A stretch of DNA of 19,722 bases, taken from Svornostia sp051306365. GTDB taxonomy: Bacteria > Actinomycetota > Thermoleophilia > Solirubrobacterales > Solirubrobacteraceae. The stretch lies in contig JBPPNC010000102.1 of assembly GCA_051306365.1 (NCBI GenBank), forward strand, positions 1 through 19,722, in the 5' to 3' direction. The translations under genes were made by a program, and so were the position numbers. The notes below the pieces were generated by a model, which saw nothing but the letters and a program-made list of their open reading frames with translations, searched no databases and was not told the origin of the DNA. Below, one piece after another: positions 14,551-19,722 of this stretch (position 1 is its first letter; each line of letters opens with the position of its first letter).

Positions 14551-14889
14551 CTACGCCGCCTGCGTGTCGGCCACCGCGACCTGGTCGAGCGCCTGTACGA
14601 GCTGGTCGGCCTGGACGACGCCGGATGCGGTGCCGACGAGCCTGCCGTCGCGCAGGACCGCGAGCGTCGGGATCCCGCGGATCTGGAAGCCGGCCGCGAG
14701 CGCCTGCTCCTCGTCGACGTTGACCTTCGCGAAGCGGTACTGCGGCCGCAGCGTGGCGGCGCGTTCGAACTGGGGCGCCATCGCGCGGCACGGCCCGCAC
14801 CACGGGGCCCAGAAGTCGACGACGGTGATGCCGTCGCCGGCGACGGCATCGGCGAAGGTCTCGGTGGTCAGGGCGGTGATCGTGCTCAT
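14551..14889 (-). CDS. trxA: Thioredoxin
   Basis: Small cytosolic dithiol oxidoreductase. 112 residues with the active site WCGPC (C31, C34) after DFWAPW and the cis-proline loop GIPTL. The ATG at 14889 is preceded by GGAGA at a normal distance; the frame is open further upstream but that DNA is the shared promoter. Its own -10 is TATAGT on the - strand (14923-14918), giving a short leader. Divergent from a rhodanese across a palindrome, suggesting joint control in sulfane-sulfur or oxidative stress. Confidence 0.95.
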   Translation of the reverse strand: MSTITALTTETFADAVAGDGITVVDFWAPWCGPCRAMAPQFERAATLRPQYRFAKVNVDEEQALAAGFQIRGIPTLAVLRDGRLVGTASGVVQADQLVQALDQVAVADTQAA

Positions 14890-14917
14890 GCGGGCGTCTC
14901 CGGTCGGGGTATTCTCC

Positions 14918-14943
14918 ACTATACAACCGCGAAGTTGTATGCT
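14918..14943. promoter_or_regulatory. Divergent thioredoxin/rhodanese promoter with central palindrome
   Basis: Perfect arms ATACAAC (14921-14927) and GTTGTAT (14934-14940) around CGCGAA. The - strand -10 TATAGT (14923-14918) overlaps the left arm and the + strand -10 TATGCT (14938-14943) overlaps the right arm, so one bound dimer would cover both promoters. The regulator is not encoded nearby. Confidence 0.72.
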
Positions 14944-14971
14944 GTACCTCTCCCGACACCAGGAGCTCCCG

Positions 14972-15295
14972 ATGCTGTTCACCCGCACCCAGACGATCAC
15001 GCCTCAGGACGCCGCCGACCGCCTGAGCGCGGGCACGCTCGTCCTCGTCGATGTCCGTGAGCCGGCCGAGGTCCGCGAGGCCCGCGTCCCGGGCGCGGTC
15101 GCGATCCCACTTGGTGAGCTGCCCGCGCGCCTCGGTGAGCTGGACCGCGCCACCCCCGTGGCGTTCCTCTGCCGTTCCGGTGCGCGCAGCGCCAGGGCCA
15201 CGAAGGCCGCGGCGAAGGCCGGGCTCGATGCCACCAACGTCAGCGGCGGCATCATGGCCTGGGCCCGCGCCGGGCTCCGTGTCGTCGGCGGCTAG
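14972..15295 (+). CDS. Single-domain rhodanese-like sulfurtransferase
   Basis: Transfers sulfane sulfur through a cysteine persulfide. 107 residues forming one rhodanese domain: DVREPAEVREARVPGAVAIPLGEL, then the catalytic loop CRSGARS with C67, and the closing SGGIMAWARAGL. No signal peptide, so cytosolic. ATG start with AGGAG 7 nt upstream. The divergent thioredoxin could reduce its persulfide product. Its stop codon interlocks with that of the DUF5995 gene on the other strand in a single CTAG. Confidence 0.95.
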   Translation: MLFTRTQTITPQDAADRLSAGTLVLVDVREPAEVREARVPGAVAIPLGELPARLGELDRATPVAFLCRSGARSARATKAAAKAGLDATNVSGGIMAWARAGLRVVGG

Positions 15296-16053
15296 GTGCC
15301 CAGGTTGCGGGCGGCGCACATGGCGTTGCGGCGCTTCGGCGACGCGATCGCGGGCCGGTAGCGGAAGGTCTCCCGGAACGTCAGCGCCCACGTCACGGCG
15401 TTCGTGACCTGCTTGTCGCTGTTGGCGGGGAACTGGAAGATCGCCATGTCCGGGTCGTCGTGCTTGATCGCCTCGGCGAGAATCGGGTCGTACTGGCGGG
15501 CGAGCACCCTCATGAAGATGTCGTGGTCGCGGCGGCGGCTGGATCCGTCGGGCGCCGTGATCCCGGCGGCGGCGACCATGGAGGCCATGTCCTGCTGGAT
15601 GTGGGCGTTGATGCCGAGCAGCAGGTTGCCGATGCCCTGGACGCGGCCCAGGTCGGCGGCCTGGTAGGCGATGCGCCAGGCCTTCGGCACCTCCGAGAAT
15701 CGGCCGGCCTTCCAGCGGTCCTCGGCCTGGAAGTACTGAGCGGCGAAGATCGCGTCCTCGCGGGCGAGCCAGGCGGGGTCGTCAAAGAGCTCGGGCTCCT
15801 CACGCAGGCTCTTCGCGTAGGCCTCGGTCACGTTGACGTAGTTGCGCAGGAACAGCCCGTTGTGATTGCAGGTCCGGTCGTGGCCGGCCAGGCGCTCGCG
15901 CATCTCGGTGAGCGTCACGTCGAGGCAGCTCGGAGCTGCGTCCGGGCAGATGGCGAAGGGGTCCACATCGGCCCAGTTCGCGCCCGTGGCGGTGGTGGCA
16001 GGCAGTAGTGCGGCGGCCACGGTGAGCGCGGCCAGCCCGGTTCGTCTCCTCAT
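15292..16053 (-). CDS. Secreted DUF5995-family protein
   Basis: 253 residues. Arg-rich start MRRRTG, hydrophobic core LAALTVAAALLPATTATGA and a likely cleavage after residue ~24 make a Sec signal peptide. The mature part is mainly helical and contains LLLGINAHIQQDM, which resembles the NAHI..D signature of DUF5995; function of the family is unknown to me. Four cysteines (CPDAAPSC, CNHNG, MCAARN) could form disulfides outside the cell. The ATG at 16053 is preceded by TACGGT ending 7 nt upstream, with no Shine-Dalgarno, so a leaderless mRNA is likely. Its stop overlaps the rhodanese stop by 4 nt on the opposite strand. Confidence 0.8.
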   Translation of the reverse strand: MRRRTGLAALTVAAALLPATTATGANWADVDPFAICPDAAPSCLDVTLTEMRERLAGHDRTCNHNGLFLRNYVNVTEAYAKSLREEPELFDDPAWLAREDAIFAAQYFQAEDRWKAGRFSEVPKAWRIAYQAADLGRVQGIGNLLLGINAHIQQDMASMVAAAGITAPDGSSRRRDHDIFMRVLARQYDPILAEAIKHDDPDMAIFQFPANSDKQVTNAVTWALTFRETFRYRPAIASPKRRNAMCAARNLGT

Positions 16054-16060
16054 GTGCGGG

Positions 16061-16066
16061 ACCGTA
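16061..16066 (-). promoter_or_regulatory. Leaderless -10 box of the DUF5995 gene
   Basis: TACGGT on the - strand, ending 7 nt before ATG 16053. It faces away from the vapB promoter in a 67-nt divergent region. Confidence 0.5.
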
Positions 16067-16098
16067 CACAAAGATGACAATGGATGTTGCCTGATGTG

Positions 16099-16116
16099 AT
16101 GATGCGCTAGCATCAT
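16099..16116 (+). promoter_or_regulatory. Operator/promoter of the toxin-antitoxin operon
   Basis: Perfect inverted repeat ATGATGC (16099-16105)/GCATCAT (16110-16116) around GCTA. The -10 TAGCAT (16108-16113) is inside it and ends 7 nt before GTG 16121. This is the expected place for autorepression by the ribbon-helix-helix antitoxin, alone or with its toxin. Confidence 0.7.
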
Positions 16117-16120
16117 TCGC

Positions 16121-16342
16121 GTGCGCACGACGCTGAATCTCGACGACGATGTCGTCGCCGCCGCCAGGGAGTTGGCGGCCGGCGAGCGCCGCTCGCTGGG
16201 CGCGGTGGTCTCCGAGCTCGCGCGCCGTGGCCTGAGCCCGGCGCGGGTGGACGCCGATGGGGATCTGCCCGTCATCCGCGTGCCCGCGGGCACGCCCGCG
16301 ATCACGCCGGAGATGGTCCGGCGCGCGCTCGACGAGGACTGA
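16121..16342 (+). CDS. vapB: VapB-type ribbon-helix-helix antitoxin
   Basis: 73 residues. The N-terminal RTTLNLDDDVVAAARELAAG is a ribbon-helix-helix DNA-binding unit; the C-terminal part (VIRVPAGTPAITPEMVRRAL) would wrap around the toxin. GTG start immediately downstream of a palindromic promoter, no Shine-Dalgarno. It ends 6 nt before the toxin gene, the usual cotranscribed antitoxin-first order. Confidence 0.9.
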   Translation: MRTTLNLDDDVVAAARELAAGERRSLGAVVSELARRGLSPARVDADGDLPVIRVPAGTPAITPEMVRRALDED

Positions 16343-16348
16343 GCTGCC

Positions 16349-16765
16349 GTGGGGCTCCTCGACGTCAACGCGCTCGTCGCGCTGGCCTGGGATTCACATA
16401 TCCACCACGCGCCGGTGCGCGGCTGGTTTGCGGCACACGCATCGCAGGGCTGGGCGACCTGCCCGATCACGGAGAGCGGCTTCGTGCGCGTGTCCTCCAA
16501 CCCGAAGGTGCTCCCCGCACCGATCGGCGTCGATGCGGCCCGTCAAGCGCTGGCCGCGATGCGTGCGGCCGCGGGACATGCGTTTCTGGTCGACGACGTG
16601 TCCATCGCCGACGCCGATTTCCCTCGCGTCGCCGGGTACCGTGAGGTCACCGACGCGCACCTGCTGGTGCTCGCCCGCCGGCGCGGCACGCACCTCGTCA
16701 CGTTCGACGCCGGACTGGCGAGCCTTGCCGAGGACGGCGAGGTCGAGCTCCTCAGCGCGCTGTGA
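16349..16765 (+). CDS. vapC: VapC-type PIN-domain ribonuclease toxin
   Basis: 138-residue PIN-domain endoribonuclease. Acidic metal-binding residues: D5 (LLDVNALVALAW), E42 (CPITESGFVRV), D102 (EVTDAHLLVLARR) and D120 (LVTFDAGL). The whole quartet is intact, so the toxin should be active. Target RNA not predictable. The TESGFVRVSSNPKVLP segment places it with VapC toxins of the type common in actinobacteria. GTG start. Its last 14 nt overlap the end of ilvD on the other strand. Confidence 0.93.
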   Translation: MGLLDVNALVALAWDSHIHHAPVRGWFAAHASQGWATCPITESGFVRVSSNPKVLPAPIGVDAARQALAAMRAAAGHAFLVDDVSIADADFPRVAGYREVTDAHLLVLARRRGTHLVTFDAGLASLAEDGEVELLSAL

Positions 16766-18647
16766 CGTTGGCGCGCGAGTCCGCCGCCGCGGCGACCGCC
16801 CGCTCGACCGCGTTGACGTCGCGCACCGCGCCCGTGTCGGCCGACGTCGCCATCGCGGCGTAGGCTCGCAGGGCGGGGGAGACGGCCCGATCGCGGGCGG
16901 CGGGCACATAGCCGGCGCCGGACTCCAGCCGCTCACGGCGCTCGGCGAGCTCCTCCTCGGAGACCACGAGCGTGATCGCGCGGTTCGGGATGTCGATGGA
17001 GATCGTGTCGCCGTTCTCGACGAGCGCGATCGCACCGCCGGACGCCGCCTCGGGGGAGACGTGGCCGATCGACAGGCCCGACGTGCCGCCGGAGAACCGC
17101 CCGTCGGTGATGAGCGCGCACGCCTCGCCCAGGCCGCGGCCCTTGAGGTAGGACGTCGGGTAGAGCATCTCCTGCATGCCCGGTCCGCCGCGCGGCCCCT
17201 CGTAGCGGATGACGACCACGTCGCCCTCCTTCACGCCGCCGCTGAGGATGAGGTCGACGGCGTCGTCCTGCGACTCCACGACGACGGCCGGGCCGGAGAA
17301 CGTCAGGATCGATTCATCGACGCCCGCGGTCTTCACGACGCAGCCGCGGACCGCGAGGTTGCCCGTGAGGATCGCCAGGCCGCCGTCCTTCGAGTGCGCG
17401 TGCGCGATGTCGTGGATGCAGCCTTCGGCGGCGTCGGTGTCCAGCGTCTCCCACCGCTCGGACTGCGAGAACGCGGTGGCCGAGCGCACGCACCCCGGCG
17501 CGGCGTGGAACATCTCGATCGCCTCGTCCGACGCGCTGGCGCCGCGGATGTCCCACGCGCCGAGCCAGGCGTCGACGGTCGGGGCGTGGACCGTCGTGAC
17601 GTCCGTGTTGAGCAGCCCGCCGCGGTGCAGCTCGCCGAGGATGGCGGGGATCCCGCCCGCGCGGTGGATGTCCTCCATGAGGTACGTCCCGTTCGGGGCG
17701 ACCTTGCACAGGCACGGCACGCGCCGTGAGATCGCGTCGATGTCGGCCATCGTGAACTCGAGCTCCGCTTCCTGCGCGGCGGCGAGGATGTGCAGGACGG
17801 TGTTCGTCGAGCCGCCCATGGCGACGTCGAGCGCCATCGCGTTCTCGAACGCCGGGCGCGTGGCGACCGAGCGCGGAAGCACGGACTCGTCGTCCTCGTC
17901 GTAATAGCGGAGCGCGATGTCCACCACGGTGCGGCCCGCCGCCTCGTAGAGCTCCTTGCGCGCGGTGTGCGTCGCGAGGATGGACCCGTTGCCCGGGAGC
18001 GCGAGGCCGAGCGCCTCGGTCAGGCAGTTCATCGAGTTCGCGGTGAACATGCCCGAGCACGACCCGCACGTCGGGCAGGCGTTCTCCTCGATGATCGCGA
18101 TGTCCTCATCGGAGACCTGGTCGGCCACGGCGTCGGCGATCGCGGTGATGAGGTTCACCCGCGTGCGGACCGTGCCGTCGACGAGCACCGCGGTGCCGCC
18201 CTCCATCGGGCCGCCGGAGACGAACACCGTCGGGATGTTCAGCCGCAGCGCGGCGTTGAGCATGCCCGGCGTGATCTTGTCGCAGTTGCTGATGCAGATC
18301 AGCGCGTCGGCGCAGTGCGCGTTGACCATGTACTCGACGCTGTCGGCGATGAGGTCGCGCGACGGCAGCGAGTAGAGCATGCCGCCGTGGCCCATCGCGA
18401 TGCCGTCGTCGACGGCGATCGTGTTGAACTCGCGTGGGATGCCGCCGGCCTCCTTGATCGCCTCGGCGACGATCTCGCCGACGGGCTTGAGGTGGGTGTG
18501 GCCGGGGACGAACTGGGTGTAGGAGTTCGCGACCGCGACGATCGGCTTGCCGAAGTCCTCGCGATCCACGCCTGCGGCGCGCAGGAGCGCGCGGGCGCCG
18601 GCCATGTTGCGGCCGTGGGTGACGGTGCGGGACCTCAGGGCGGGCAT
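16752..18647 (-). CDS. ilvD: Dihydroxy-acid dehydratase IlvD, long form
   Basis: Dehydrates 2,3-dihydroxy-isovalerate and 2,3-dihydroxy-3-methylvalerate, the third common step of valine, leucine and isoleucine synthesis. 631 residues. Fe-S ligand cysteines lie in ISNCDKITPGM (C122) and ACPTCGSCSGMFTANSMNC (C191-C197); GGSTNTVLH, the MQEMLYPTSYLKG segment and the GRFSGGTSGLSIGHVSPEA stretch complete the site. It resembles the ~616-residue E. coli enzyme along its length, unlike the ~560-575-residue form I associate with mycobacteria. ATG chosen because the frame upstream is the reductase gene. It begins 5 nt after the reductase stop, so the two are probably cotranscribed, with TATCCT offering an internal promoter. 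Confidence 0.97.
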   Translation of the reverse strand: MPALRSRTVTHGRNMAGARALLRAAGVDREDFGKPIVAVANSYTQFVPGHTHLKPVGEIVAEAIKEAGGIPREFNTIAVDDGIAMGHGGMLYSLPSRDLIADSVEYMVNAHCADALICISNCDKITPGMLNAALRLNIPTVFVSGGPMEGGTAVLVDGTVRTRVNLITAIADAVADQVSDEDIAIIEENACPTCGSCSGMFTANSMNCLTEALGLALPGNGSILATHTARKELYEAAGRTVVDIALRYYDEDDESVLPRSVATRPAFENAMALDVAMGGSTNTVLHILAAAQEAELEFTMADIDAISRRVPCLCKVAPNGTYLMEDIHRAGGIPAILGELHRGGLLNTDVTTVHAPTVDAWLGAWDIRGASASDEAIEMFHAAPGCVRSATAFSQSERWETLDTDAAEGCIHDIAHAHSKDGGLAILTGNLAVRGCVVKTAGVDESILTFSGPAVVVESQDDAVDLILSGGVKEGDVVVIRYEGPRGGPGMQEMLYPTSYLKGRGLGEACALITDGRFSGGTSGLSIGHVSPEAASGGAIALVENGDTISIDIPNRAITLVVSEEELAERRERLESGAGYVPAARDRAVSPALRAYAAMATSADTGAVRDVNAVERAVAAAADSRANVTAR

Positions 18648-18652
18648 GGCGA

Positions 18653-19699
18653 TCAGGATACGGCGACGACGCCGCGGTCCAGCAGGCTGCGCGCCGTGTC
18701 CTCGATCGCGTCCTCGACGGGGCGCGGCGTCCAGCCGAGCACGGTGCGGGCCTTCTCGCTCGAGTACTCCGTCTTCTGCCCGAGGTCGCCGACGATCGTG
18801 CGGATCGCCGGGTCGAACATCCCCATGGCGCGCACCATGAGGTTCGGGGCCACGCGGGTCGGGACCTTGCGGCCCTGATCGCCGAGCCGGTCGCGCAGGA
18901 TCTTCGCGGTGTCGCTCGTCCACAGGAAGCGGTCGGTGGCCAGGAACCGCTCGCCGCCGGCCTCGGGACTCGTCATGGCGCGGACGTGCAGCTCGGCGAC
19001 GTCGCGGACGTCGACGTAGGTGAAGCCGAGCTTCGGCGCGGCGGGCACCTTGCCGCCGAGCAGCCGTTCGATGAGCTGGACCGAGTACGAGAAGTCGCTG
19101 CTGAGCACCGGGCCGACGATGAGCCCGGGATTGACGACGGCGAGATGGTCCTCGGCGCCCTCGGACCGGACGAACTCCCACGCGGCGCGCTCGGCGATCG
19201 CCTTCGAGCGGACGTAGGGGGTGAGCGACGTGTCGTTGCCGTCGCACCAGTCGCGCTCGTCGAGCAGACGGTCAGGGCGGCTGCCCTCCGCGGCGCGCAC
19301 GGCGGCGATCGACGACGTCATGACGACGCGCTTCACTCCCGCGGCGAGCGCGGCGCGCAGGACCCGCAGCGCGCCGTCGCGCGCCGGGACGATGAGCTCG
19401 TCGGGGTCCTTCGGCTGCGCCGGCGGGAACGGCGAGGCGACGTGCAGGACGTAGCGGCAGCCCGCAACGGCCTCGGCCCAGCCGTCGTCGGACGTGAGGT
19501 CGGCGGCGACGACCGACAGCCGGTCGCCCGGGTCCTCGACGCCCGCGACCGCGAGGGCGGCGCGGACGGCCTCTTCGCGGCCGACGTCCCGGACGGTCGT
19601 GCGCACGTCGTAGCCGCGCTCGAGCAGCGTGGCGATGCACCAGCCGCCGAGGTAGCCCGTGCCGCCGGTGACGAGAACGGTTCCTTCTGCAGCGCTCAT
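18653..19699 (-). CDS. Extended SDR reductase (dihydroflavonol 4-reductase/aldehyde reductase-like)
   Basis: NAD(P)-dependent oxidoreductase or epimerase. 348 residues; nucleotide loop VTGGTGYLGG (10-19), R37 after the second strand (TTVRD), which favours NADP, HVASPFP, MTSSIAAV (S129/S130) and the catalytic Y162-x3-K166 (YVRSK). The combination matches the dihydroflavonol-4-reductase-like branch, whose bacterial members reduce aldehydes or ketones; the true substrate is unknown. ATG at 19699, preceded by TAGGGT ending 6 nt upstream. It probably heads an operon with ilvD; a metabolic link is not evident. Confidence 0.9.
   Translation of the reverse strand: MSAAEGTVLVTGGTGYLGGWCIATLLERGYDVRTTVRDVGREEAVRAALAVAGVEDPGDRLSVVAADLTSDDGWAEAVAGCRYVLHVASPFPPAQPKDPDELIVPARDGALRVLRAALAAGVKRVVMTSSIAAVRAAEGSRPDRLLDERDWCDGNDTSLTPYVRSKAIAERAAWEFVRSEGAEDHLAVVNPGLIVGPVLSSDFSYSVQLIERLLGGKVPAAPKLGFTYVDVRDVAELHVRAMTSPEAGGERFLATDRFLWTSDTAKILRDRLGDQGRKVPTRVAPNLMVRAMGMFDPAIRTIVGDLGQKTEYSSEKARTVLGWTPRPVEDAIEDTARSLLDRGVVAVS
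18655..18660 (-). promoter_or_regulatory. Possible internal leaderless -10 box of ilvD
   Basis: TATCCT on the - strand, ending 7 nt before ATG 18647 and lying within the last codons of the reductase gene. It would allow ilvD to be made independently of that gene. The position fits the window's other -10 boxes, but its coding position weakens the case. Confidence 0.4.
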
Positions 19700-19705
19700 G
19701 CGCGC

Positions 19706-19711
19706 ACCCTA
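19706..19711 (-). promoter_or_regulatory. Leaderless -10 box of the SDR-ilvD unit
   Basis: TAGGGT on the - strand, ending 6 nt before ATG 19699. Any -35 would fall at or beyond the window edge. Confidence 0.5.
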
Positions 19712-19722
19712 TCCGCGCGACG

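Overview
The window is GC-rich, densely packed bacterial DNA from a chromosome, very probably of an actinobacterium. The evidence is a furA-katG pair of mycobacterial type, a six-helix HAMP adenylate cyclase with a class IIIb active site, an acetolactate-synthase-like protein close to mycobacterial IlvG, a stand-alone LigD-type polymerase domain, and an initiator tRNA with C1:U72. Many genes have a TANNNT -10 box ending 6-7 nt before the start codon, as in leaderless actinobacterial mRNAs. The class cannot be fixed from the sequence alone.

Layout. 1-2460: an HxlR-type regulator (-), apparently with an ATT start, divergent from a membrane adenylate cyclase (+). 2461-4162: an IlvG-like TPP enzyme (+) behind a 26-bp palindrome. 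4163-4573: a convergent gap with no convincing gene but dense potential RNA structure. 4574-6439: a two-gene operon (-), a 2-hydroxyacid dehydrogenase followed by a Ppx/GppA phosphatase. 6492-6652: initiator tRNA with promoter and terminator. 6937-8996: a TetR regulator coupled to an MFS exporter (-). 9039-11836: furA-katG (-) with its operator and a long 3' hairpin. 11825-13448: a decayed methyltransferase (-), exonuclease III (-), and the C-terminal scrap of an ATPase (+). 13494-14546: polymerase domain (+). 14551-15295: thioredoxin (-) and rhodanese (+), divergent around one palindrome. 15292-16053: a secreted DUF5995 protein (-). 16099-16765: a VapBC-type toxin-antitoxin pair with its operator (+). 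16752-19711: an SDR reductase followed by IlvD (-).

Themes. Oxidative and sulfur stress (FurA, KatG, thioredoxin, rhodanese), DNA repair (exonuclease III, polymerase domain), branched-chain amino acid metabolism (IlvD and perhaps the IlvG-like enzyme), and several locally autoregulated units marked by palindromes over promoters (2478, 8975, 11816, 14921, 16099). No prophage, insertion sequence or CRISPR array was seen. The points most worth a second look are the near-uniform leaderless promoter architecture, the structured convergent gap at 4163-4573, the shared trx/rhodanese operator, and two gene remnants flanking exonuclease III.
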